Translations under genes and position numbers: made by a program
Shown here: piece after piece, positions 1-12,915 of the stretch
Position numbering within the stretch: the first letter of the stretch is position 1
How the letters are laid out: every line of letters begins with the position of its first letter
Assembly: GCA_022393335.1 (NCBI GenBank)
Contig: JAJEKB010000592.1
Location: forward strand, 250,019-314,018
Length of the DNA stretch: 64,000 nucleotides
Origin: Macrotrachela quadricornifera
Taxonomy: Eukaryota; Rotifera; Eurotatoria; Philodinida; Philodinidae
Direction of reading: 5' to 3'
The notes under the pieces: model-generated
What the model was told of the DNA's origin: nothing
Database searches by the model: none
Seen by the model: the letters and a program-made list of their open reading frames with translations, nothing else

Positions 1-565
1 AAGAAAAAATTCTACTGTAACAGATCTTGTTGTCCACATAATATCATTTTTATCTGATTCATGCTTGATTTTAATCATATAATAGATTATAATCTGATTT
101 TTTTACAAAAATTTTTACTTAGCATAAAACTGCTTCTCAGTCATAATGATCAATTTTATTTTAATTAAATATTTCAAACCGTTTTTTTCGGGATCTTAGT
201 TATCTTGAAGACGCCGATATTGAAAGTAGAGAATTCGTCCTGAACGTTACGATCAAAAATATATGTTTAAAACAGTTATCTAAACTGAGAATAAATTGAT
301 ATTTTACAATCATGACATAAATTAATTATCAAAAATCGTAGTTGATTGAAAATCCATTGTACATATCGATCTAATCAAAGATTTCTCATGAAAACATTTA
401 TTCGATTAAATGCTTATTTAAACTAGTTAAAGTATAAAGTTTATTTAAAATTAGAAAAAAAAGCTTTATGAATATAAACTAAAATGAAATTTGTATTATC
501 GATTAGACAAAAAACAATAACAGATGATTGGATTAAAGATTAATAATGAAACTTTGACCAGATAT
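1..565. other. intergenic, nothing recognised
   Basis: AT-rich sequence downstream of the first receptor gene. No open frame with recognisable protein, RNA gene or repeat was found on either strand. Confidence 0.5.
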
Positions 566-1659
566 TTATAATTCCGATTCAAAACTTGAATTGCTTGAAA
601 ATATTGCTAAAGGAGCGATTTGATTATTGTTAAAATGACACCACCATGTCCATCGACGCCAAAATTTTTTTACCAATACACATTTCACTTGTTGACGAAA
701 ACGTGTTGATGAAAATAAAAAAATATAAAAGCTTACCTATAAAAAAAAATTAATCAATATCAAAATTCAATGTATTGAATAAAAAAAAAAGAGAGAAATA
801 ACGAATTTTCTCGTACCGCAAAATTTAAATTAAATAATGAAAACATGATTACTAGAATCAATGAATCGATTGCTGTTCGAGTTAAATCAATATAATGATG
901 ATCAATTTGAAACCAATAAATACGATGAATAGTAAAAGGTAAAAATAAAATAATAAAAGTAACTGTACGTGTAAGAATCATTGCTGTTAATTGACGATCT
1001 AATCGTCTACGAGTGATAGGTACTTGAAGTCGAACAAGTCGACGTACATTATGAAAAGCTAAGAAACTAAATATTGATGATATTAAAATAGGAAGTATAC
1101 CAATCAAAATAGGATAATAAAAAAATTGATAATATTGATTAAATGGTAGATTAGATATTACACATTCAAATGATGAATTTATACCCAAAAAAATACCAAA
1201 TGGAATACTATGAATAATACAAAAATAAAGAGCTATTAAAGTAAGATTTTGTGCTAATGTATATGTACTCCTCTCTCTTAAACGAGATCGATGACTTGTT
1301 GAAAGAAATTGATCATAACTACCAAAACATACTATTGAAATAGATAAAAGTGTCATTGGTTGACTAAGTACTGTTCTTAATTTACACCATAATAATGATG
1401 TATTTGCTGGATCAATTTCATTATTTAATTTTATTAAAAATCGCATAAGAAAAAGAAGAAATAATTGTATTGTATTTACTAATGATTCAATAATCAAATA
1501 AAAAGCACAGCATTTTTTTCGAAAAATTTTAAGATTAAGAAAAACAATTACATTCAATATATTACCAATCAAACCAATAATTAATGTTATTGTAGTTGAA
1601 TATAATGTATATTGTTCAGCAAAAGCAAGAAGTTCATTAGCAATCGATAATGATGACAT
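566..1659 (-). CDS. GPCR-like 7TM receptor, rhodopsin family, two exons
   Basis: Predicted seven-helix plasma-membrane receptor of about 337 residues; ligand unknown. Exon 1 is 1659-817 (281 codons) and ends in phase 0 at a GT donor. An 80-bp intron (816-737) follows, and exon 2 (736-566) supplies the end of TM7, helix 8 and the C-tail. Reading straight through the intron gives a false 299-residue protein that loses the tail. The join NFA/VSFYIFLFSSTRFRQQV matches IGFYVYLASSSRFRHQV in the paralogue at 20344-21363. TM1 carries GNILN, TM3 starts with WCK, and a Cys in ECL2 (FECV) could pair with it. The DRY box reads YDQF and TM7 has no NPxxY. Family assignment is by overall pattern; no subfamily can be named. 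Confidence 0.8.
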
Positions 1660-2899
1660 GTTTATTCTATTTCAAAGATAACTTTTATCAATTTAATTCA
1701 ACATCTTTCTTTCTATCATTTTTTTTTGTCCTATTTTACTTATATTAATTAAAACGAAATGAGATTAGATCTAAGATATCATCTCTTATATTATATTAAA
1801 AAAGAGCAGGTATTAACTGAATATCATATTGCTTTCGAAATGATTAAGATTAAATTTCCTTTTTAATTTAATAATTGTGTATAATATTTGTCGATATTAA
1901 AATCATACTTCAATTATACACATGCTAAAATTAACAGAAAAATACATTATAAATAATGATTATTGGTTGAAAAGCACCTTTTTAATCTCAAATTGTACAG
2001 TATATTTTTATTTCATTACCGTATGATAATACGTTCTTGTCTAAAAACTTGTATAAGTATGTGATTATAATCTTACTTAAAAGAAAAGATTAGTAGAATT
2101 TTTTGGAAAAACTTGTTAGAATATTACAATGTAACATAATTCGTATATTTATGCACTAATATTAATTACGATAAAATTTTATGATATTCAATATTTTTCA
2201 TTACAATATTATTTTTAATATATATAAAAGTCATGATCATCTACGTACGAATAGGAATTTTCTTCTTTGAATATCTTATAATAAAGTTAGTTTAACATGA
2301 TCTAATTTTATAAATAATTATTACTTTTAATAAACTAATGAAAGAAATATTAATCTATTCATAAGCAAATTTACATGTCGAGTGTTAGAATAATCATTAT
2401 TTCGCAATGGAAAGTCTTCGGCTTTTGTCCAATGAATTTTGATCAATTTATTGTTATTTCCGGCAGGAAATGGCCTTAGATCATTTGAAAAACTTTGAAA
2501 CGTATGGATTTGAAATACTGCTTCCATGTTTCATCAATTTTTTGCGTCTTTCTTACCGACTGTAATAAAATTCGATTATTTCTAAAGCTTAGAACTATTG
2601 ACCAGAGCCGAAAACATTTCTAATCTCTGGTCTTTTCTTACCCAAAAATTATCCTTAACCTTAGATGGAGTCGAGTCACATAAAAAGTGGCCCATGTCGG
2701 ACACTGGTAGCGGAAATGAGAATCAATGGAGCTATTTTATCGTTTTGCATCATTTATTCTTTAGCATAGATTTCAATTTTTGTATAAATTGATTAGAAAA
2801 ATAGAAATAAGTAAAGAATATTTTGTTTCTTCTTTTTCGGATTACATGTTCAACAAACAAAAAATCTTTATTTGTCAAAAAAAACAAATAACATTATAT
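1660..2899. other. intergenic, no supported gene
   Basis: Contains only 60-70 codon open frames (about 2327-2527 minus and 2598-2792 plus) without recognisable motifs or splice partners. The short inverted pair gaccagag/ctctggtc near 2600-2632 is too small to interpret. Confidence 0.4.
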
Positions 2900-3240
2900 T
2901 TATTTCGTATCTGTTGAAGATACAGTTGATTGATTTTCTTGTTTTATTGTTTCCATATGTTCCTAAAAAAATAAATTTAATTTAAAATAATTAAATATTT
3001 ATTTCATTTTACTTGTTGTTTTGTTTGATTTTCATTATTATCATATAATTTATCAATCTGTTCAACTTTATCTCTTATACGTTCATTTAACTAAATTAAA
3101 TTTTATACATAATTTTTTTTTGTTGATTTCTTAAATAATCTTACTCGTTTTAAATTAGTTTTAACAGCTTTGGGTTTTTTATTATTTTGTTGTTGTTTAG
3201 TTGTTACTTTTTGACTAATAACACGATTTTGTTTACCCAT
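2900..3240 (-). CDS. RBIS: RBIS-like ribosomal biogenesis factor
   Basis: Small basic protein of 79 residues in three exons: 3240-3145 (32 codons), 3090 to about 3013, and 2961-2900. It starts MGKQNRVISQKV and contains KPKAVKTNLKR, followed by a helical segment LNERIRDKVEQIDKLYDN. Human RBIS (C8orf59, about 100 residues, nucleolar, 60S assembly) has the same order: KPVTTNLKK, then a Asn/Glu/Lys helix. The identification rests on that basic motif and layout. All three exons join in frame and the stop follows SSTDTK. A T-rich stretch ending in AG lies 7 nt upstream of the ATG, so the message may be trans-spliced or have a 5'UTR intron. RIPOR lies 304 bp upstream on the same strand. Confidence 0.65.
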
Positions 3241-3544
3241 ATGAAATCTATAAAAATGTTTCTTTTGTTTTTTATTTATTAAATATATATAAATTTTTTT
3301 TTTGTTTATCCTTGATTAATATCAAAAAGAAAAAAAGGTAAAAGATGTTTTTTGTTTTCTTATCAGAGAATAGACATGAACAAGAAATAATAACAAATAT
3401 CTCATAATCGTATTTACAAACAAGCAAACACTGTTCTAATCGGATTGCGTATACAAGAGATGAAAAGAAAAAAAAGAAAAAGAAAACGAGCAAACAATAA
3501 TAACAAAGAAAATATTTTTTTATTTTTTATTAGAATTCTAATGA
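3241..3544. other. spacer between RIPOR and RBIS
   Basis: About 300 bp of A/T-rich DNA between the RIPOR stop and the RBIS start, same strand. No gene seen. It ends with a splice-acceptor-like AG at 3248-3249, near the RBIS start. Confidence 0.4.
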
Positions 3545-6500
3545 CTAGAGAGAATCTAATTGTTGCACGTTAAATATCATTTTATGTATTTGAAGACGTT
3601 TAGATGGATTATCATTATGAGATAATAATGCTTTACGTAAATGAGATATTAAATCATGACGAATTGATGTTATTAATAAACCAATCAATTCATCTAAATA
3701 AATAAGAAAATAAAGTTAAAATCGAAAAAAAATTCTTTTTTTTTTTAAGAATTACCTGGAATTTTAAAATTATATTCTTCTAATATTTTATTTAAAATTT
3801 TATCATTATTTAGCGTGCGTCGATTAAGCATTAAAGCTAATTGAGTATAATTATTATTATAAATTAAATTTGAAAGATTTTTTGAAAGATTAACTAATAA
3901 GAAAAAAATATTTTAAATAATATAAATTTATTTTATAAAATTTACTTTGTTCATTTCCTATTTGAATATCTTTTTCAATATCATTTCGATTTTTTTTAAA
4001 CAAAAAACATATTTGAATAAGAGTTATATATTTTGGTTGAATAAAATTTATTTGAAATGGTAAACAACAAAGATTATTTAATAGATATTCAGCAATATCT
4101 AAAAATTAAAGAATTAGTTTGTTTTTTTTAAAATAATTTTTAAAATTTTTTACCTTGATGACAATCGAAATATTTCATTATTTGATTAAGACAATTTTGA
4201 AAAGAAATAATAAATGTTTCATTAGAACTACAATTAGACCAAAATTCAACAATTGATTGATCACATTGAGATAATGCTACAAGAAAAAAATCTATTGAAT
4301 AATTTAAAGGTTATGAGTTTATATTTTACTCTAGAACGATTTAAAACAGCCAGTTGCCCTTTCGAAATACTTTTGGATCAAACAAATACGTTCATAAATG
4401 ACTGTATTTCTTCTATATACGAGCACAAACATATATGATCGTAAGACTAAGCCATATAATATGGAGAGATACAAGCATGTACAAATTCTACAATCGTCAA
4501 TCTGAATTATAGATAGGAATATGTTCATCAATACCCATTACTCTGAGGCAAATTCTGATAGAAATTAAATGTTATTAATATCATTCATTCATTATGTTAA
4601 CATTCTCAACAAAAGATAAATCTGTTCATACATAGAACATTGATGAGAGATTCTTTTAATAAGTCACATTATACAAAAGAATTTATAAAAAGAACTAAGA
4701 TCAATACGAAGTTTTGTACAATGTAACAATACTTCTTATGTTAGGATATTTAACCCTAAAGCAATTTTTCTATAGAAATCGATCAATCAAACAGACACAA
4801 TGGTACAATCTTCACATCTGGCATTAGTGTTTATATACATGTAACATTTCTATGCATAAGTATTTTAATCAGCAATCCAGAAGATTTTTATTGCAGAACG
4901 ACGAATTCAGTTGTCAAGAGAGTAGGCAAATATTTTGTAAGGGATAAACTACTACGAGTGTCATTGAGTTTATTATACTAATGCTTTCAACAGATTTGTT
5001 TTGTAAATTATTTATTCTATTTATTCGAAAAATATACAAAAACTCAGCAATTATTTCCTTTCCTTTTTACGAAATATTTATCGAAAGAATTTTATTTTGA
5101 CATTTCTCCGATCTTAATAAAATCTGAAAGATAAGAGAAAAATTTATAGAAATATGATAGTTATTTAGCTGAATGTTGAAAAAACAGAGTATTTACTAGA
5201 ACTTTATTGCATTGAAAGCAATGATACACAAAGAAATAATCTAGATCTGATTGAAATTAATGACATATGATAATCAGAAGGTATTAAGGAAAATTCTTAG
5301 GATGATGAACGAGATCCTTTCAGGTGTCCTAAACATGAAATGCTTGCATCTCAATCAGCTGGACCTATGAGAACCAATCTTTTTAAAAATTTCTATATTC
5401 TCCTATTATTTCTTTTCAAAATAAGTTCGATTAAAAAAAGAAACCTTCTGTATACCTTGTTTAATATTCTGTACGTGATTTTGACACCAAGATATAGCCA
5501 TATTCAATTGTTCATATTGATCATTAAGACGTTCTAGGAGAAGATTATCATCAGATTTTGAACGATTTTGAATATACTATATAAAAATAAAATATATAAA
5601 AAAAAAGAAATTTTTTTTTTTACATGAAGAAGAATTAAAATTCGATTAAGAATATTAACAAAAATTGTATTTATTGTCTGATGAATATTTGATTTAAAAT
5701 TTTCATTTTGTTTTATTTGTTGTTCACCTTCAAAACCTGAATCAATTGTTTTTGATGTATCTTCATCATCAAATGTATTTAAAAAATTAAAATCAATAAG
5801 AATATTTTCAATTTCTAATGTTTTTTCTGTTTGTTCATGTATTTGAACTTGGATTATTTTATCTAAATCATTTATAATTTGTTCAATTTTATCATATGTA
5901 ATTGGAAATGATCGATCAATAAGACGTAAATCATCTAAACATGTTCGAACTTGTTCAATAAGTAAATCAAGTTCATAAATTGATTCATTTTCTTCTTCTT
6001 CTTCTTCTTCATTATTATTATTATTATCATCGTCTTCTTCTTCTTCTTCTGTTTGACAATAATCATTTGATACTGCTGATGAAATTTCATCAGAATTTAA
6101 ACCAGTTGCAAATGATGATGAATATGTTAAAGAATTATTATCATCATGGACAAATAAATTAACAGAAATCTAAATAATAATAAAAATGAATAATATTTTA
6201 TTAAATAAAGAAAAAATATATATTATAATTACTTCTTCTTTTATAACATCTTCATTTCGATTTTCAAAATCAATTTCATCATAATGATTACTTTCATCTG
6301 TTGTAGGAGTATATGATGTTACATTTTTATTATATTCTAGAGAATTCATTGGATAAATAGTTGATAAACGTTTAGAATTATATTGAGAAGAAGAAGGAGA
6401 AGAAGAAGAAGTAGTAGAAAGTGTATCATTTACAGTTCGAAGTAATGTTGTATTTCCAACAAACATTGACCATGTTCGTGTTACATCAGAATATGTTCGA

Positions 6501-7939
6501 TTTGGATTATAAAATGTAAATTTTGTATCAACTTGATCATATAGACTAAATACATCAAATTACAAAATTTTAAACTAATAAAGTCTTCATCTTTTTCATC
6601 ACAATTAAATAAATTATAAAAAATAGCAGCATGTAGAATTTCTCTATAGATCCTGCTACACAGGTTGTTATCAAACGGAAGGAATTAGAGATACAGGGTA
6701 TATTACAAATTGAGAATGAAGGCAAAATGATATTTAAGGTAAGGATCAACTGCGGATGATTCTTCAGAATTGTGGCTTTAAAATGATTCAGATTGAACTC
6801 ATTGAAATACAGATTGAAAGATTAATATTTAGTCTATCATTTGAAACTTACTCCCAATTAACTAAGAAAATTAATTTAATTGTACCACTTTGATTTGCAT
6901 TAATAATCATTCGTTGTGGTTCCATAGAATAAAAATTATTAATTTCAAAACATTTTGTTCCAATTGTTTTTAAAGAAACACCTAATAATTTAACTTCACT
7001 AAGTTTAATTAATAATAAATCAGCTAATTTAGCTTTTAATTGAAATGTTTTTTTCGTCCATATTTGTTCATTTTTATCATATTTAAGTATTCGTCCACGT
7101 GTTTTCCATTTTTGTTGTCCATAACGAATAACTAATTCATATTCATCTCCGGGACATATTCGAGAAAATCCACTAATTTCTTGTAAATTTAATACAAATG
7201 TACCTAACATTGACTCTAATTGAGCTTCAATTGCACATAAAGTCTATTAGAAAATAAAAATATATATTAATTTATTGAAGAAAAAGAAAAACAATTGTTC
7301 AATATAGAATTTTCATATAATTATATTAGATCTCTATGAACAACTATACTAACTTGAGTGCATTCTTTAAGACCAAGTTTAACTTGATCAATTGAATCAC
7401 GTTTTGTTGTAGTTTGTTGATATGCATTAAACATTGTTCTAGCACCATCAAGCATATGAACATAACGACAATAACAATCTTTTAAACTTTGTAATGATGC
7501 TGTATGTGCTTGTAATTTTAAATAAGCAACTTGAGATTCATGTAATTGCTTTAAGAAAAAGTAAAATAAGGATTTAAAAATAAAATAAATAATTTACTCG
7601 TGTTAATTGATGATTTTCTTTTTCAACAGATTGTATAAGTTGATCAATTTGATATTTTGATATTTGATTATGTTCTTCTAATACTTTTAAAACATTATTA
7701 AGTGTATCTAATGTACGTGTTATACGTGGAATTTTTGGTATTTGTGTTTGATTTAATTGTGCTTGTTTTTTTAAACGTGTTAAATCGATTTGTTCATGAC
7801 CAAGAATATCAGCTTAATAAAGATAAAAAGATATTATTTTATTTATTAAAATTTTGTATTTTTACATACGTATTGAACGTATATTAGTATTTAATGGCAT
7901 AGTACGTTTATTAAATAATGTTAGTCGATTTGTCGACAT
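3545..7939 (-). CDS. RIPOR: RIPOR/FAM65 family Rho-interacting cell polarization regulator
   Basis: Cytoplasmic effector of Rho GTPases linked in animals to cell polarity. About 12 short exons. Order: an N-terminal leader (MSTNRLTLFNKRTMP); coiled-coil helices with KVLEEHNQISKYQIDQL; the diagnostic globular domain in exon 7210-6848, where GFSRICPGDEYELVIRYGQQ and KWKTRGRI match the RIPOR hallmark; a Ser-rich and very acidic linker with long Glu/Asp/Asn runs near 5980-6060; and a C-terminal helical repeat region ending ICH-type HKMIFNVQQLDSL before TAG at 3545-3547. The start at 7939 was chosen over an in-frame ATG at 8044 because the intervening codons are low-complexity. A 1.2-kb intron (about 4276-5455) is the only long one. 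It is family level; which vertebrate paralogue is closest cannot be said. Confidence 0.85.
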
Positions 7940-8895
7940 TATTCTTTCTTTTTTTCTAAAATATATTAATATAAAATAAAAGAAGAAAGAAAAAAAAAAA
8001 GAATATAAATCAATTGTTTTATCTCTTTTATGAACAATATTCATACGTGTATATATGTAACTTTTTGTGATAATGTTTTAGCTCTGAATGTATAATCACT
8101 TGTCATTGAAAGGCAACTCGTTCTTTCTTTCTTTCTTTTTTTTTTGTTACATCATAAGAGGGTGTAGACAGATGAGATGATACTGATGGAAAGTATTGCA
8201 CTGCAGTCAACCACTCGATTCTTCACACTTGTTATGTTCTCTTTCTTTTTCTATTGACAATGATGAATGATGTTCATGGACATATGAATAAGTATGTCAT
8301 TCAAATATAAAACAAGACATTGAATTTTTCAATTTTATATCAAAAATTACTATTATGAAGAAGAAGAAAAAAAACGAAATACTATTAATACATAACCTTA
8401 AGAATAGTTTATTTTAAAAATATTTCGATTTTATCGGATATTTAAATAAAAAAAAATGTACTTATGATAGTTTATATTTACATAATTAGAATATTTCTTT
8501 TCTTATATGAAGGACAAATAAATATATATATGACCTTGTTAGATAAAATAATACATATATTTCGATGTTATACTTCTCTATATATGTATGAATGAAAAAA
8601 AATTATTTCTTTGAATAACCAATGATCATAAACAATTTATTCTAGTCTATTCATATTTCATTTTGAAATGATACAAAAATGACATCTGTAATTTATTTGT
8701 CTTAAGAAAAATTATTTATTAATAAAATGAATAACTATCATCTTTTCTTGAAAAATTTGATTTAATTTTAATAAAAAAAAAACAAAAAAATATCATTCAT
8801 TCATATTCCATAAAATACCATATAAGTAATCCAAGTGTATTATTTCCATACAAATCTCAAAGTCATAAACTACTTAAAATTTCTAACGATTAAAA
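7940..8895. other. divergent intergenic region between RIPOR and NEDD8
   Basis: RIPOR (minus) and NEDD8 (plus) are transcribed away from each other, so promoters for both should lie in this roughly 1-kb A/T-rich stretch. It holds T/TTTC runs around 8125-8145 and TATA-like A/T stretches, but no motif that can be assigned. Confidence 0.4.
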
Positions 8896-9210
8896 ATGAT
8901 GATCAAAGTAAAAACTTTAACTGGAAAAGAAATTGAAATTGATATTGATGGAACAGATAAAATTGAACGTATTAAAGAACGTGTTGAAGAAAAAGAAGGT
9001 AATTTAAATATTTTTATCTTTGTATTTTAAAAAAATAAAAACATGAATAATTGTTTTTATTTATTTGAATTTTAATAAGGAATTCCTCCACCACAACAAC
9101 GTCTTATTTTTGGTGGTAAACAAATGATGGATGATAAAACTGTTAGTGAATATAATGTTAATGCTGGTAGTGTTCTTCATTTAGTTTTAGCTTTACGTGG
9201 AGGATTTTAA
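8896..9210 (+). CDS. NEDD8: NEDD8 ubiquitin-like modifier
   Basis: Ubiquitin-like protein that is conjugated mainly to cullins. Two exons: 8896-8998 and 9080-9210, with the codon for Gly split by an 81-bp intron. It starts [17 protein letters not shown], contains [14 protein letters not shown], and ends [11 protein letters not shown]. These match NEDD8 rather than ubiquitin: ALRGG with Ala at position 72 is the NEDD8 hallmark (ubiquitin has Arg). The upstream of two tandem ATGs aligns with the family start. Only one residue, Phe, follows the diglycine, so the precursor is 77 residues, shorter than the human precursor with its GGLRQ tail. It must still be trimmed by one residue before activation. 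The next gene begins 124 bp downstream. Confidence 0.95.
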
Positions 9211-9334
9211 TAAAAGAAAAATAACAAAACATATTTTCTCTTTCTTTTTTTGTATAATTTAATTTAAATAAAAAGAAAATGAAAAAACAATATTTTTTTA
9301 TTTTCTTTTTTTTTAGATAAAATAAATAATTATT

Positions 9335-11923
9335 ATGGGTATGAATAAATAAAAAGATACATTTTTTAAAAATTGTCTTTTATTTAATTTATTTAGCTTT
9401 AAAAAGTGAAACATTGAAAAAAATTTTAACATTAAAAAGAGATGTAAACACAACTATTGATTATACATTATATAAATATTCAGATATTCAACGTGAATGG
9501 ATTATTTGTGAAGGACATTTAAATTATCGTTATGATCATATTAAATTATTCAATATTTCACAATGTAAATTTTCTATTTAAAATATTTAAAAAACAAAAA
9601 TTTTATTAGAATTATTTTAGTTGCTATTTATTATGTTGTCTTAGCTAGAATTCCAATTGAAGATAATAAAAAAATAACAGCTATTTATTTATATCGAAAT
9701 CAAAAACAGAAACCATCAAATTTTTTTCAATTAAATGAATATGAAAGGTAATTATAACTAAAAAAATATTTATCGATATTCATTAGAATAATCAAACATA
9801 TTCAAAATATTTAAAGGTTGAATTCTATGTATATTTTATTATTAATTTAATAATATATCTATTCAGATAAGTTTTTTTTGAATAGTGTATCTGATCAATG
9901 TAAAAAACGAACAAAATCAAAATATTTTTTATTTGAATTAATTGGAAAAGATGAAAATGATATTGAAATATTCGGTGCTCATGATGCAAATGAACGAGAT
10001 GTAAGAAAAAAATCATTTTTTTTTTAATTGAATTTTTTGTTTTTCAATTTAGAGATGGATGAAATTTATTAATCAAGAATTAAATTGGACTAAAGAACAT
10101 TTTATTTCGAATAAGTTAGTATTAGAAAAAAAGAAAAATAAAAGAATTTTATTATTTAATCGTTATATTTAATCAGTTTACCAACAAATTATATAAGTCC
10201 AAGACGAAGTTGGAAAGAAGATTCACAAAAATTGGGTATTCGAAATAAAAAAAAATTTGAGGGACAAAAAAAACGAACAGATTTTGCTTATGTCTGATTC
10301 TTCATTCTTGCTGTTATTACTTCATAAAACAAAAATATTTTTATATTTTTATTTTATTATTTTAGAATCTGTTGATGCTGATGTTCGTTCTAATTATGAA
10401 CCATTTACAGAAAGTAAATTAATTCTTTAATTATTTCAATTTTTTAAAAATTAATTTTTAAATTTTAGGGTAAATCAAAAAATTCTTTTTATTATTAATT
10501 TATATAAATTTTATTAAGTTCAACTCAATCAATAATGAACAATAAACATCCTATTGTAATAGGTAATACATTATAATAAAACTAATCTGACATAATACAA
10601 TATAAAAATAAGCTCTATACTATATGTTGAATTTTCAAATTGATGAAAATAGTATCAAGATAGATTTTGTATTGATTGATTACCATTACATACTGTTCTT
10701 CTTTTGGATTCTATTGAAAATACTTTCAAAATTGAATTAATCAATTAATATGAGAGTCCACTAAAATTAACCATTGTTTGTGTAAATAAGAAGAGTGAAT
10801 TCTTGTTTGTAAGGTCTTTAGCTCTATTGATTTAATCAAAAAAGGAAACATGAAAACGTTTTTTTAAAAACTTTTGTTGAACACAGTTCATATTTTCTAA
10901 TTTATTACTCATAGAATTCGTTCAAAATTTCAATTTTGATGTTTTTTAATAAATATATTTTATTTTAATTTAGAACGTCATGCAAGTTTACCAATATCAA
11001 ATAATATTTTTACATTACCTCATCGTCCTGTACCACCAATACCACAAGAAAAACGTTTAAATTCAAATGATAATAAACAAATAGAAATACAACGACGTCA
11101 TAGTCTTGATAATAGTCAAACAACAGAAAATGTTTATCTTGCTGCTAAAGAACTTCCACCATCTTTAATTATTAAAGAAGATGATGATGATGAAGATTTT
11201 AATGATAAAATTGAGAAATTTCAATCAAATTTACAAATAAAAACTAGAGAAGAAAAAAAAAATCTTTCAACACCATTAGAAGATAAAGTAAAAGAAAATA
11301 AAAATTTTATTTTAGAAAAAAAAAGAAATTATATATTTTTTTTATTTCATTTAGTTATTAACATGGGATGATATTTTTTATTCTAATAAATTGGATGATC
11401 ATGCAAAGTAAACAACTACTTTAAAAAAATATATAAAACAAAAGAATCTATTTATTATTATTTTTTTAAATAAAAGTGTTTTAAATAAAATTGGTCAAAT
11501 CGGTACTTTTCTTATTCGACCTCAATCAAATAAAAACAATAGGAATGATCATGATTATGTATATATTATATATTAAAAATAGAAAAAAAAAACTCATTTC
11601 ATATTCATTTATTTTTAGACATTAAGTATTTATGCATTTGGTGGAATTATTAAATATAAAATATTAAAATTCTCAGTAATTATTTTAAATATTATTTTAT
11701 AATAAAATATATTTATTATTAAAATATTTAGAATGGTAAATATAGTTTAGTGACTGATTATAGTCAACCACCATTCAATAATATTCCTGAACTTTGTCAA
11801 TATTATATAAATCATCCATTACCTCGTTCAACATTACGAGATGATTTAACTAAAGGACCTGTTGGAAATCTTCGTCTCACGTGGCCATATACTTATTATT
11901 TAAATTCTTCGAACACATTTTAA
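9335..11923 (+). CDS. SH3BP2: PH-SH2 adaptor, SH3BP2-like (copy A)
   Basis: Cytoplasmic adaptor of the 3BP2 type. The first coding exon is only 4 nt (9335-9338, ATG G), joined to 9397 to give MALKSETLKKILTL; copy B starts MATLKDLFTR, which supports this. Next comes a PH domain (WIICEGHLNY through EIFGAHDANERD and RWMKFINQEL), then a linker with LPHRPVPPIPQEK, a likely SH3-binding stretch. The C-terminal SH2 (exons from about 11353) has WDDIFYS, GTFLIRPQS with the phosphotyrosine-binding Arg intact, and ELCQYYINHPLP. About a dozen exons; one intron (about 10418-10974) is roughly 0.55 kb. The ATG lies 18 nt after a pyrimidine-rich AG, 124 bp from NEDD8, consistent with an operon-like, trans-spliced arrangement. 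Confidence 0.7.
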
Positions 11924-12915
11924 ATTTGAATAAATATAAATAAATATACATTTTTTCTTTCTATTCATTATGTTATAGTTATTTTTATTAATTATATTTA
12001 GAAATCTTATACAAACGTTCATTAGTCAATATCATTATCCGAAGATTAATAGTTTTACAATATTACTCGTTCTGTAAAAGTACATTTTATTCTAAACAGT
12101 AGATAGATATATTGAGTTTTATTCCTATAAACCAATTTTCGTATTATTCTGTAAAATTATTATCTTGGATCGAACTATAAAAAAATTTAAATTTCACACT
12201 AAATATTTTTTCTTCGACATTTTCATATGATTTGACTAATGAATGAAATATGGACAGTATCTCCGAGATCTATGTTATTGAAAAGAAAAAACATCTTTTT
12301 AATCAATAGTTTTTTCTCTAAAATCAGCCAATAGAAACCTTCATTACATTGCAAGTTTAGTGAGTTCATTGGAAATTCCATAGTAGTACAAGGATTATTT
12401 GAATCCAAGTATGACAGTTGTATTTCGTTAACCAACATCCATACAAATATCTGAATGATTTAAAAATTAGAATAACAATATTAAAACTTTTAAGGCACAC
12501 TCTATAATATTTTTGATTTAATTCTCTTTAGATAATAGATAATATTCTTAAATTTTACAAATATACATTGAATATAGAATATAAAGAAATTTTGTTCGTT
12601 GAATTTCTATTTATTTAGAGAATATTGGATATACTTTTTTAATTGAAATTTAATTCTATTTTCAGTACCAAATTGAAACTTGATTATGTGTTTTATTTTC
12701 AAAAAAACTCGTTTGAACATTTCGAGAATTTATATCGATGTTCTCTTTTTTATTGTGTATGTATTTACAGGTTATCTTTCATCAAAAGATAATACATTCT
12801 TTTTTTCAAGATTTTTATATAATACATGATAATATCTATTTATTTTTCTAGATAAAATCTCACTATTCAAGTAAAATGAGCATATAATAAAAGAGGATTA
12901 AATCTTAAATATTCA
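11924..12915. other. intergenic between SH3BP2-like copies A and B
   Basis: About 1 kb of A/T-rich DNA. A minus-strand 71-codon frame (12223-12438) shows no recognisable motif. A pyrimidine tract with AG at about 12850 could be a splice acceptor for the 5'UTR of copy B. Confidence 0.4.

Noticed and set aside
760..816. C-terminal end RENSLFLSFFFIQYIEF of the first receptor
   Set aside because: This is intron read-through. The spliced tail in exon 736-566 matches the paralogue.
5980..6162. 60-codon Leu/Tyr-rich plus-strand frame
   Set aside because: Antisense shadow of the acidic Glu/Asp/Asn repeat in the RIPOR linker on the minus strand.
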